Origin: Burkholderia stabilis
GTDB lineage: Bacteria > Pseudomonadota > Gammaproteobacteria > Burkholderiales > Burkholderiaceae
Direction of reading: 5' to 3'
Assembly (NCBI RefSeq): GCF_001742165.1
Contig: NZ_CP016444.1
Coordinates: 1,054,001 to 1,118,000 of the forward strand
DNA length: 64,000 nucleotides
Positions 50,027-58,642 of this stretch are shown piece by piece. How positions within the stretch are numbered: position 1 is the first letter of the stretch; each line of letters opens with the position of its first letter. Under the pieces are notes generated by a model that saw only the letters and a program-made list of their open reading frames with translations, made no database searches and was not told the DNA's origin. The position numbers were made by a program, and so were the translations under genes.

Positions 50027-50944
50027 TCAAAATCGAAGTGACAGCATCGTATTTCCATTTTGCCGGTGTGCTGTTTCTTTCTTGATGATGTAAGAACGAA
50101 AGAGGAGGCGCTCCGAGTTCGGATCCTCAAAAATATCTCGTCCATGAAGGGCGTAATCGTTTGGAATCAGAAGTGCCTGGCCTTGTTCTATCACATGGCC
50201 CTTTCTTCTTCCGATTTCAAGCGCAATTTCAGTGACGCGTTTGAGCGCTGCTGTCGCTCGCCTGGTTTGCGATTCGTCGAGATCCGAGATCGGGCGAATG
50301 TTGTCGAAACTCATGCGAATACGCAGGCGGCCAGCGGGATCGTGATTGAATATGCCGATTCGCCGTACTTGCTCACACGGCCATCTCAGCTTGCCGCCCG
50401 AGCGAATTTCGAAGATGTCCTCGTAAAGAATCGCGCGCTCGTCGTCGGAGAGGAGCGACTCGATCTCGTCGGCCGGCGCGAGCAAAGTCTTGGGTACGTT
50501 CCCTTTCGCGATGTGCGCGACCAGCGCCAGTGCGGCGGGGCGGCAGTCGTCGGAAGCGAACGTCAGATCATTGTGCATCGACAACAAGTCGGTGCCGCTG
50601 CTGGATTCTTTGGAAAACGGGGTCGGGCGAATATCGGTGATATAGCTCTGATTGTATTCGGAATAGCCGGCACACTTTCCTATTGCCTCGCCAATGGAAA
50701 GGACCAAAATCTTTGATCTCTCTACGTCGGAAAAGAATGGCACATTCTTCAGAAGCAGGGGTTCGGGGTTTGCCCAGAATGTATCGCTCAAGCGTATCGG
50801 AAATTGATCTGCGTAAGCTTCGAGCCTGGAGATGTACCTGCTTTGTATTTGACCCGGGCAATCCTCGTGAACTCGTATTACGAGGGATCGCAGTTTATCG
50901 GATTCGTCATCTGATAAATCGATTGTTCTTAACGATACACCCAT
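50027..50944 (-). CDS. Clavaminate-synthase-like Fe(II)/2-oxoglutarate oxygenase
   Basis: A 305-aa TauD/CAS-superfamily enzyme. Iron ligands: His124 and Asp126 (SMHNDLTF) and His267 (NDYALHGRD); Arg283 (LLFRSYI) would hold 2-oxoglutarate. Members hydroxylate or desaturate free amino acids and drive ring formation in beta-lactam-type pathways (e.g. tabtoxin TblC). It is the first gene of the operon and has the only clear promoter region upstream. An AT-richer composition than the chromosomal genes suggests horizontal origin. Confidence 0.85.
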   Translation of the reverse strand: MGVSLRTIDLSDDESDKLRSLVIRVHEDCPGQIQSRYISRLEAYADQFPIRLSDTFWANPEPLLLKNVPFFSDVERSKILVLSIGEAIGKCAGYSEYNQSYITDIRPTPFSKESSSGTDLLSMHNDLTFASDDCRPAALALVAHIAKGNVPKTLLAPADEIESLLSDDERAILYEDIFEIRSGGKLRWPCEQVRRIGIFNHDPAGRLRIRMSFDNIRPISDLDESQTRRATAALKRVTEIALEIGRRKGHVIEQGQALLIPNDYALHGRDIFEDPNSERLLFRSYIIKKETAHRQNGNTMLSLRF

Positions 50945-50989
50945 GGCATGACCTCTCTCGCGATCAGCTTTAAATCATATTAATGTCGA

Positions 50990-51006
50990 CTGATTTGTAT
51001 AATCAG
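50990..51006. promoter_or_regulatory. Inverted repeat in the promoter region of the biosynthetic operon
   Basis: CTGATT (50990-50995) and AATCAG (51001-51006) around TGTAT. On the minus strand a TTATCA-17-TTATAC promoter candidate overlaps it, so it could be an operator for the operon that starts at 50944. Confidence 0.45.
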
Positions 51007-51109
51007 ATAATTGGCTTCGTGATAATGGGTTGACGTGAATTTCCTGTCAAACAAGATATGGGAATATGTATATGAGGCGTGAGACTCGCGAAGTATTTTC
51101 CATCTTTAG

Positions 51110-52319
51110 GGAAACGCTGATTTATTCGGCTCGGCGGTCATCGCAGACGTAGCCGAGGACGTTTAGAAGACAGCTCACGGAACGGACCCACGACGATGAA
51201 GAGGCAGATCGGCTTCGCGGAAGCGGAAATTGCAGGCAAGAAGCGAGTGACGAGGCGCCAACGCTTCCTGGAAGAGATGGAGAAGGTCGTTCCGTGGCAG
51301 CGCTTGCTGTCGGCCATCGAACCGCACTATCCGAAGGGCACGCGAGGTCGCCCGCCGATTGGCCTTGAGCGGATGCTGCGAATCTACTTCGTGCAACAGT
51401 GGTACGGACTGTCGGACGAAGGACTGGAAGACGCGCTGTATGACAGCATCACGCTGCGAGCCTTCGCCGGCATCGATCTGGCGATCGAGAACGTGCCTGA
51501 TGCAACCACGCTGTTGAAGTTCCGGCGCCTGCTGATCGAACACGAACTGACACGGAAGTTGTTCGACGAGATTGGCATCTCGCTGTGCGAGCGTGGGCTG
51601 ATGATGAAGGAAGGCACGCTGGTTGACGCGACGATCATTGAAGCGCCGCCGTCGACCAAGAATGCCGGGAAGAGCCGTGACCCGGAAATGCATCAAACGA
51701 AGAAGGGCAACGAATGGCACTTTGGCATGAAAGCCCACATTGGCGTCGACGCCGACTCGGGCCTGATTCACAGTGTGGTTGGCACGGCGGCCAACGTGTC
51801 GGATGTATCGCAAGCTCATGCCCTGCTGCACGGGCATGAAGAGCAGGTGTTCGCCGACGCGGGCTACATTGGCGTCGACAAGCGCGAGGAAATGGCGGGC
51901 AAGGCCGTGAAGTGGCACGTCGCTGCCAGGCGGGGAAAGATCAAGGCGATGCAAGAAGGAGCGCTGAAGGACCTGGTGATCGCGCTCGAGCGAACCAAGG
52001 CGCAGATCCGTTCGCGGGTTGAGCATCCGTTTCATATCGTCAAGAATCTGTTTCAGCATCGCAAGACCCGATACAAGGGCTTGGCCAAGAACACCGCGCA
52101 ACTGTTCAGCCTGTTCGCTCTGGCGAATCTGGTGATTGCGCGAAATCTGTTGCGATCGGTCCATGGGAGCAGTCCGTCATGCGTATGAAAAATGCGAGCA
52201 GGGGAGGCTCGCTTACGCGCCAAATTCACTGAATTGAGCGCCGATTCGCTTCGTCATCCAGAAAATTTGAAGCCATCTCGCCTGCAACTTCGGAAGTTGG
52301 TCCATTGATCAGCGTTTCC
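51110..52319 (+). mobile_element. IS5-family element, copy 1 (TTAG target duplication)
   Basis: Ends GGAAACGCTGAT and ATCAGCGTTTCC are inverted repeats; flanks TTAG (51106-51109 and 52320-52323) are the 4-bp YTAR-type duplication of the IS5 group. Length 1210 bp. It lies just upstream of the biosynthetic operon promoter. Confidence 0.93.
51196..52188 (+). CDS. IS5-family transposase, copy 1
   Basis: A 330-aa transposase. N-terminal DUF772-type domain (RGRPPIGLERMLRIYFVQQW), then the DDE core: LVDATIIEAPPS, VFADAGYIGVDKRE and RSRVEHPFHIVKNLF with the catalytic Glu. Identical in protein sequence to the copy at 53360. Starts 86 bp inside the left end. Confidence 0.95.
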   Translation: MKRQIGFAEAEIAGKKRVTRRQRFLEEMEKVVPWQRLLSAIEPHYPKGTRGRPPIGLERMLRIYFVQQWYGLSDEGLEDALYDSITLRAFAGIDLAIENVPDATTLLKFRRLLIEHELTRKLFDEIGISLCERGLMMKEGTLVDATIIEAPPSTKNAGKSRDPEMHQTKKGNEWHFGMKAHIGVDADSGLIHSVVGTAANVSDVSQAHALLHGHEEQVFADAGYIGVDKREEMAGKAVKWHVAARRGKIKAMQEGALKDLVIALERTKAQIRSRVEHPFHIVKNLFQHRKTRYKGLAKNTAQLFSLFALANLVIARNLLRSVHGSSPSCV

Positions 52320-52323
52320 TTAG

Positions 52324-52656
52324 TGCCATTCCACTTCGATATATTCAATGCGACCCACGCGAGGCTGGCGGAATCGCCGTTGTTGCGGCGAGTTCATATG
52401 GAGGGGATTTCGTTTTCGAAACCATGACGTCGCACCCGGGGCGATGCGCAGTGAAGGGGCAATCTTCACTGACGATGGCAACTACGTGGGGGGCCGCACA
52501 TCGAGCAGCCGGAACGAGCGCAATACAAAAGCGACGACATGGATCCGCACGGCGATGCCGGAGGCTGGCTCGACGCGCGGCAGCTACCTCCCGTTGTGCA
52601 AAGACGATCAGGTGCTACCGGGCTTCGCGAACGGCGATTGCGATCGCCAGTATTGT
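52324..52656. other. Spacer between the two IS5 copies, no gene
   Basis: A short stretch caught between two inverted IS copies. Open frames are present but none resembles a protein family; it is probably residual flanking DNA attached to the IS6-type relic that follows. Confidence 0.4.
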
Positions 52657-53019
52657 CTACGTGTTCGGTAAGCGGACACCCTGAGGCATATTCGAAACCC
52701 GTGAATCTGCTTCTGCTGTCCAGCGGGTGCACGAAGCGCGTTCCCGGGTCGCCGCGACCTGGGCGCACGCCTCGTGCTTTTGAGTCGCATTGCGATGATA
52801 GCGGCAGCCCATGAACAGGTTCTCAACCTGCCCCTCGACCGAGGTGAACTGCCGGCTCTGGCGCGCTGAATTGAAACGCCGCATCACCTTCTCTCGCACC
52901 CGCGCCTGTTCGCGCGAATTCTCCGCCTGGTTGTTCAGCCTCTTGTGCTGCTGGTGCTCCACGTTCTTCAGTTCGATTTCGTCGTTGGCCGCCTTGTAGC
53001 TGAAAAGCTTGACGGTCAC
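52657..53019 (-). pseudogene. C-terminal relic of an IS6-type transposase
   Basis: The first ~50 residues of this frame, KLFSYKAANDEIELKNVE and QQHKRLNNQAENSREQARVREKVMRRFNSA in consecutive blocks, match the end of IS6/IS240-type transposases (the NNRAENSHQPTRxRE and MRRFKS region, from memory). The catalytic N-terminal part is absent; upstream frames are broken. It ends with unrelated residues and has no flanking ends. Confidence 0.55.
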
Positions 53020-53228
53020 GTCTCAACGCGCTGGTTCCCTGCGATGCCAGTGAGGATAGAGACCGTCTGCAGTCGCCACACAGGTGCTCCAGGTCGACAC
53101 CGGGTTCTCGTCTGATCGTGCATCAGGGTGACGGCGCGGATCTCGCTGACGCTTTGTCCTGGTGACAATTCCTGTAAAGGAAATTCCAGTAAAGCGCAAA
53201 ATACCAAACAAGATTAACTTATATCAAA

Positions 53229-54438
53229 GGAAACGCTGATCAATGGACCAACTTCCGAAGTTGCAGGCGAGATGGCTTCAAATTTTCTGGATGACGAAGC
53301 GAATCGGCGCTCAATTCAGTGAATTTGGCGCGTAAGCGAGCCTCCCCTGCTCGCATTTTTCATACGCATGACGGACTGCTCCCATGGACCGATCGCAACA
53401 GATTTCGCGCAATCACCAGATTCGCCAGAGCGAACAGGCTGAACAGTTGCGCGGTGTTCTTGGCCAAGCCCTTGTATCGGGTCTTGCGATGCTGAAACAG
53501 ATTCTTGACGATATGAAACGGATGCTCAACCCGCGAACGGATCTGCGCCTTGGTTCGCTCGAGCGCGATCACCAGGTCCTTCAGCGCTCCTTCTTGCATC
53601 GCCTTGATCTTTCCCCGCCTGGCAGCGACGTGCCACTTCACGGCCTTGCCCGCCATTTCCTCGCGCTTGTCGACGCCAATGTAGCCCGCGTCGGCGAACA
53701 CCTGCTCTTCATGCCCGTGCAGCAGGGCATGAGCTTGCGATACATCCGACACGTTGGCCGCCGTGCCAACCACACTGTGAATCAGGCCCGAGTCGGCGTC
53801 GACGCCAATGTGGGCTTTCATGCCAAAGTGCCATTCGTTGCCCTTCTTCGTTTGATGCATTTCCGGGTCACGGCTCTTCCCGGCATTCTTGGTCGACGGC
53901 GGCGCTTCAATGATCGTCGCGTCAACCAGCGTGCCTTCCTTCATCATCAGCCCACGCTCGCACAGCGAGATGCCAATCTCGTCGAACAACTTCCGTGTCA
54001 GTTCGTGTTCGATCAGCAGGCGCCGGAACTTCAACAGCGTGGTTGCATCAGGCACGTTCTCGATCGCCAGATCGATGCCGGCGAAGGCTCGCAGCGTGAT
54101 GCTGTCATACAGCGCGTCTTCCAGTCCTTCGTCCGACAGTCCGTACCACTGTTGCACGAAGTAGATTCGCAGCATCCGCTCAAGGCCAATCGGCGGGCGA
54201 CCTCGCGTGCCCTTCGGATAGTGCGGTTCGATGGCCGACAGCAAGCGCTGCCACGGAACGACCTTCTCCATCTCTTCCAGGAAGCGTTGGCGCCTCGTCA
54301 CTCGCTTCTTGCCTGCAATTTCCGCTTCCGCGAAGCCGATCTGCCTCTTCATCGTCGTGGGTCCGTTCCGTGAGCTGTCTTCTAAACGTCCTCGGCTACG
54401 TCTGCGATGACCGCCGAGCCGAATAAATCAGCGTTTCC
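53229..54438 (-). mobile_element. IS5-family element, copy 2 (CAAA target duplication)
   Basis: Same 1210-bp element as copy 1, in the opposite orientation: ends GGAAACGCTGAT (53229) and ATCAGCGTTTCC (to 54438). Its own flanks are CAAA (53225-53228 and 54439-54442), so it inserted separately and was not created by inverting copy 1. Confidence 0.93.
53360..54352 (-). CDS. IS5-family transposase, copy 2
   Basis: A 330-aa protein identical to that of copy 1, with the intact DDE core (DATIIEAPPS, ADAGYIGVD, RVEHPFHIV). Two identical inverted elements about 900 bp apart provide substrates for inversion of the intervening DNA or for compound transposition. Confidence 0.95.
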   Translation of the reverse strand: MKRQIGFAEAEIAGKKRVTRRQRFLEEMEKVVPWQRLLSAIEPHYPKGTRGRPPIGLERMLRIYFVQQWYGLSDEGLEDALYDSITLRAFAGIDLAIENVPDATTLLKFRRLLIEHELTRKLFDEIGISLCERGLMMKEGTLVDATIIEAPPSTKNAGKSRDPEMHQTKKGNEWHFGMKAHIGVDADSGLIHSVVGTAANVSDVSQAHALLHGHEEQVFADAGYIGVDKREEMAGKAVKWHVAARRGKIKAMQEGALKDLVIALERTKAQIRSRVEHPFHIVKNLFQHRKTRYKGLAKNTAQLFSLFALANLVIARNLLRSVHGSSPSCV

Positions 54439-54486
54439 CAAACAAATTTTGACGACAATTTATGTTCCTGATATGTTTTTACACCT

Positions 54487-55043
54487 GCTGAGCGCGATCC
54501 GGCTGCATTGCCGATCGGCGAAACGGTCCACGCAATTCGTCAGCGGCTGAACTGGGTGCTCAATCCGCTTGCAATGGAAGCCGGTATTTACAGACCGGAT
54601 TTTGTCGCAGGTCGAGCGTGGTCCGCTTTCGTCGTCGCCGACCTCGCTCACGCGTATTGCGCAGGCGTTGGGCGTGACGATGCAGTACTTCTTCGAAATG
54701 CCATCGGGGGAACGTTCGGCTTGGCGCGGTGATCAGCTCGAATTTTTCGGCTTTGCGGATTCGGCGTATCTGTTCGCCCGGATCGCGAATAGGACGGGAA
54801 CACGGCGATTCGAATGAATCCTCTTGTGCACGTTTACGGGCAAGACGCGTCCCGGAAGCCGCCACGCAGGAGCGGGTTCCTGTACGTGATCGACGGTGAG
54901 GTTTCGCTGGAGCTGGAAGACAAGGTGTTTGTGCTGCAAACAGGCGATTCGGCACATGATCAATCGGCGGCGCCGTAAGGCTGGAGCAACAACGGGGGCA
55001 AGGGAGTAGGTTTCGTCCAGGCAAGGACGCCGCGCTTGTTCTA
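54487..55043 (+). pseudogene. Decayed XRE-cupin transcriptional regulator
   Basis: Three frames each carry a piece of one XRE-family regulator with a C-terminal cupin. First ETVHAIRQRLNWVLNPLAMEAGI, in short blocks of a helix-turn-helix; then in another frame FTDRILSQVERGPL, TSLTRIAQALGVTMQYFFE and ADSAYLFARI; then SGFLYVIDGEVSLELEDKVF and TGDSAHDQSAAP, stopped by a TAA and followed in frame by GWSNNGG and ARTPRLF. At least two frameshifts and one stop disrupt it. Such regulators often control a nearby amino-acid or porin gene; the porin starts about 210 bp downstream. Confidence 0.75.
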
Positions 55044-55257
55044 ATCGGTGGAGTGCCGGACAGGTCGAGATGTATGGCGCTTCCCGGCGCAACATTACGA
55101 GTATCGCGAAATAATTTAATTCAATATGCCGATTTTGTGAATATGACGTCAGTCGTTGCGGCCGAGACGACACGCAGGTCGTGTGCCGCCATCTGCATTC
55201 GAATACAACGTAACCCGTTCAATCAATCCAAAAACCACTCCTGACAGTGAAATACAG

Positions 55258-56424
55258 ATGAAATACAAAAAAATCAACGTCAGCGTTATCGCTGTTGCCG
55301 CTTTCGCAGCATCTTCGGCAGCAATGGCACAGTCGTCGATCACCCTGTACGGCATGCTCGATGCGGGTATCGGCTACACCTCCAACATCAATGGCCACGA
55401 GAGGTTCGGTCTCGATGGCGGTGCCACAGGGTCGAACAAGTGGGGTCTCAAGGGGGAGGAAGACCTCGGTGGCGGCCTCAAGGCTGTATTCAAGATCGAA
55501 AATGGTTTCAACATTGCGACCGGTGGCATTGGCGGCCAGGGGCCCATTGGTTCCACGCGTTCGCTGTTCAACCGCCAGGCCTACGTAGGCGTTACCTCCG
55601 ATCGGTACGGTACCCTTCGCATGGGGCGCCAGCTCGACGCCGTGACGGAAATGGTTCAAGGCCTGACGGGCGACGCCATTTCGGCATCGACATTCTCGAC
55701 CCCGGGCGACGTGGACAACAACGACAACACGACGAATCAAAACAACGCCGTGAAGTACATTTCGCCGATCATCAACGGTTTCCAGGCTGAAGGCGCGTAC
55801 TCGTTCGGCGGTGTTGCCGGTGCCATGGGCTCGGGTCAATCGTGGTCGGTGGCGGCGAACTATGCTCAAGGTGGCCTGACGGTCGCCGGTGGCTACTTCC
55901 GTGCCGCAAACCAGGGTGAGAACGGGTGGTTGAACGCCACGGCACAACCGAATTTCGGCGCCACGCTGGGCTATCCGAGTTCGGGTTACAGCGGCGGCAA
56001 TGCGTTCAAGAGCGCGGGCATCGCTCAAATCGCGGCTCAATACCAGATTGGTCCGTACACGGCTGGCGTGCGCTACTCGAACGCTCAGTATCAAGGCAAC
56101 GATGGCCAGCCGTCGATTCACTTCAACGTGGTGGGTGCCCTCCTGCAGTACCAGGTCACCCCGGCGTTGTCGCTGGCCACCGGATACACGTATGTCTACG
56201 GTTCCGCAGCCACGCCCAAGCAAGCTGCCGAAGGCCGCACGATGGCTTCGATCAACCAGGTGTCGCTGGGGGCTACGTACGCACTGTCGAAGCGCACCGC
56301 GCTATACGCGGTGGGTGCCTACGCCCATGCTCTGGGCGCTCAGGCTTCGGTTGCCGACTTTGGTAATACCGCATCGGGCGGTAACCAGGTTCAAGTCAAC
56401 GTCGGCATGCGACACAGCTTCTAA
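55258..56424 (+). CDS. Outer-membrane trimeric porin (Gram-negative porin, OmpC-like)
   Basis: A 388-aa porin. Signal peptide ends at AMAQ; the mature protein begins SSITLYGMLDAGIGYTSN, a hallmark of beta-proteobacterial porins, followed by GSNKWGLKGEEDLGGGLKA and alternating beta-strands, and ends in the assembly signal VNVGMRHSF with terminal Phe. Start chosen at MKYKKINV, immediately before a classic signal peptide. It supplies general diffusion across the outer membrane. The decayed regulator upstream suggests its control may have changed. Confidence 0.93.
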   Translation: MKYKKINVSVIAVAAFAASSAAMAQSSITLYGMLDAGIGYTSNINGHERFGLDGGATGSNKWGLKGEEDLGGGLKAVFKIENGFNIATGGIGGQGPIGSTRSLFNRQAYVGVTSDRYGTLRMGRQLDAVTEMVQGLTGDAISASTFSTPGDVDNNDNTTNQNNAVKYISPIINGFQAEGAYSFGGVAGAMGSGQSWSVAANYAQGGLTVAGGYFRAANQGENGWLNATAQPNFGATLGYPSSGYSGGNAFKSAGIAQIAAQYQIGPYTAGVRYSNAQYQGNDGQPSIHFNVVGALLQYQVTPALSLATGYTYVYGSAATPKQAAEGRTMASINQVSLGATYALSKRTALYAVGAYAHALGAQASVADFGNTASGGNQVQVNVGMRHSF

Positions 56425-56544
56425 TCGCAGGCCCGGAAGCCCGGAGTAGTGGATGCATTGCTCCGGCAAAGAAGAATGCCGCTGGTGGTTGACTGATGAT
56501 GAGGCTAGCCCAATTTCCGCCTCGGTCTTAGTTGGAAAATTCCG

Positions 56545-56761
56545 ACTCTTGAGGCTAGGCTCTGGATTCCGCGCCGGCAACGACCGCCCAAGGTCTACCG
56601 GCCGCGAGCGCGCCGGGCGTGCCTGGGCGAACTGATCCAGATCGATGGCAGCGACCATCGGTGGTTCGAGGAGCGGGCGCCGGCCTGCACGCTGCTGGTG
56701 TACGTCGACGATGCGACGAGCCGGCTGATGATGCTGCACTTCACGCAAACTGAATCGACAA
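56545..56761 (+). pseudogene. Internal fragment of an ISNCY-type transposase
   Basis: Nucleotides correspond closely to about 40430-40630 of the ISNCY copy: RARRACLGELIQIDGSDHRW, then WFEERAPACTLLVYVDDATS and SRLMMLHFTQTES. No start, no end and no terminal repeats, so it is a relic cut on both sides. Confidence 0.8.
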
Positions 56762-56772
56762 GGCCGTCGTAG

Positions 56773-57033
56773 GTGCGGCTACGATTCCGATCCGCATCGT
56801 CAGCGATCGCGCGACGCCGCCCCGAACATGGCAGCGGCTTAGGCTACTTCCGCTGGTTGGTTGAACGGGCTCCCTCGTGGCTCTACAGCTTCCTCCACCT
56901 TCGTATTCGCGTCGATCGTCACGCTGACATCCACGAGGTAATCTCGAAACCCGGTTGCTCCCTCTTCTGCTGGTGTACGGAGCTGGCACTCCAGACGCCG
57001 CCTAAGTGGCGGCGCAATGCCTTCGAGTCGTGA
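56773..57033 (+). pseudogene. C-terminal fragment of an IS5-family (IS427-like) transposase
   Basis: The 86-residue frame contains AIARRRPEHGSGLGYFRWLV, ERAPSWLYSFLHLRIR and RADIHEV-type features (DRHADIHEVISKPGCSL), typical of the end of small IS5-group transposases around their catalytic Glu. The upstream half is missing, and an internal deletion after FRSASS is likely. Confidence 0.6.
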
Positions 57034-57042
57034 ATGCGGACG

Positions 57043-58062
57043 TCAGAGCGCCACCGCCCGCTGGAGCGTTGGAATGCCATTTTTGAGCGATAGTGCAGGC
57101 TTCTCGATCAGGTGCCACGACAGCCACGCACACACGAGCGTAATAACGGTTGTCAATGCAAGATAAGCGATGAATGGCAGGCTGTGTCCGAAACACCAGG
57201 CAAGCGTCTGTTGCACGATGAACGCATAGATATAGACACCGTAGGAAAGATCGCCGAATCGGCCGAAGCGACGGAGATACGCCGTAGACGCTTCTCCGAA
57301 AATCACGACGATCGGGGCGACGAGCAGCAATACGCCCAGGAGTGTCTGTCCGGCGAAATACGTCAACGTGCCAGTGAGCGCGGCCAGCACGACTGCTGTG
57401 TGGCGCCGCATTTGCCATTTATCGCGGTACAGCCACATCAGCGATCCAACACAAAAATAGAGACCGAAATCCGTGCTGTAAGCCCTGACAGGATTAATTT
57501 CGGCTTTATATACAGCGAAGTGATGAATGGCAAGCAGGACTGCCGCAATGAGTACGATCTGGCGCCTGCGCATCAGCGTCAGTGCACCGCCGATGACGAG
57601 ATACAGGTACCAGCGAACTTCGAGCGGTATCGTCCACGTCGATCCGTTGACGGCGTCGGGATACGGATTGTGTTCGAAGACGCCGGGCAAAGTGAACGTC
57701 ATCCTCAAACGAAGATTGTTCAAGTAGCTCAATAGCGACGGGTGTTGGAAATATTCCGCAGCCGGTAGCTGCGACACGAGCGGCCCCAAGACGAAAGCCG
57801 CAAGCATGGTGGCGACAAAAAGTCCAGGCCAGATTCTCACGAAGCGCTTCATCGCGAAACGAAGAATGTGCGGATCGCGTTCCCAGCTTTGCGTCACAAG
57901 ATAGCCGCTAATGGTGAAAAAAACCGCGACGCCGATTGACCCGAATGAGAATCCATTTCCGAACCCCGGCTCTGGCAGCCCCAACAAGGCATGTTGGTGA
58001 GAGTACAGCACCATGAACGCCGCAAATAGTCTCAAGAAGTCGAAGTTGTTCGAGTGCTTCAT
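57043..58062 (-). CDS. Acyltransferase_3 family membrane O-acyltransferase
   Basis: A 339-aa protein with about ten helices. It begins FDFLRLFAAFMVLYSHQHAL, the family signature with the catalytic-type His, followed by ISGYLVTQSWERDP and RFVRIWPGLFVATML. Members (OafA/NodX type) transfer acetyl or other acyl groups to sugars of O-antigen, exopolysaccharide or periplasmic substrates. It stands alone, flanked by IS relics, so it is likely part of the accessory load. Confidence 0.9.
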   Translation of the reverse strand: MKHSNNFDFLRLFAAFMVLYSHQHALLGLPEPGFGNGFSFGSIGVAVFFTISGYLVTQSWERDPHILRFAMKRFVRIWPGLFVATMLAAFVLGPLVSQLPAAEYFQHPSLLSYLNNLRLRMTFTLPGVFEHNPYPDAVNGSTWTIPLEVRWYLYLVIGGALTLMRRRQIVLIAAVLLAIHHFAVYKAEINPVRAYSTDFGLYFCVGSLMWLYRDKWQMRRHTAVVLAALTGTLTYFAGQTLLGVLLLVAPIVVIFGEASTAYLRRFGRFGDLSYGVYIYAFIVQQTLAWCFGHSLPFIAYLALTTVITLVCAWLSWHLIEKPALSLKNGIPTLQRAVAL

Positions 58063-58088
58063 TACAATGCCATCGGGTTGCGAGTAAT

Positions 58089-58514
58089 CTATTGTAACAA
58101 TGTTAAATCGTGAGCCAGATGGCGTCTGTGGCCATGTCCCAGCCGCTGCTCATCAGAAAGCGGGTCCATCAGAACGTTGTAGATCCGGCGGGCCGCACGC
58201 GTAATCGCCTCGGCGCAGATGCGCTCGATGACGTCGGCTCCAGGTAGCAGGATTGCCTGTCGACGCAAATGTTCGATCAGCGCGTGCGCGAGTACGATGC
58301 CCTTGTCGGTCTGCATCGCCAAATCGACGAGTGACCGCACGGCCGAGCGGTAGTTGGCGACAGCAAGAGGACGGGCCTGCAGACCCGACTGCAGTTCGAT
58401 CACGTGTTCGCGATGGGTCTGGTCCCGCTGCCCATAAGCTTCCCACTGGTCCAGGGTGATTTCAGCGCCGGCGCGAAGTTGTCGTCGCGGGCACGAACAC
58501 GTGCCCTGTCCCAA
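58089..58514 (-). pseudogene. Fragment of a second Tn3-family transposase
   Basis: The 141-residue frame carries ITLDQWEAYGQRDQTHREH, QTDKGIVLAHALIEHLRRQ and DVIERICAEAITRAARRIYN, characteristic of the DUF4158/N-terminal part of Tn3-family TnpA. It differs clearly from the complete TnpA at 36907 and points the other way. No catalytic domain follows, and the upstream 128 bp to 58642 hold no recognisable start. Confidence 0.72.
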
Positions 58515-58642
58515 CGGCCCCAGACGCCATCACTCATCAACCTATTCCGAACAACCGCCGATATCCGCGCCGCGATCGACATGAAACCGACGTTCCATGT
58601 CGATCTGCTCCCTGGCCACCGGGCGGTTACCCCCGCCGCGAT

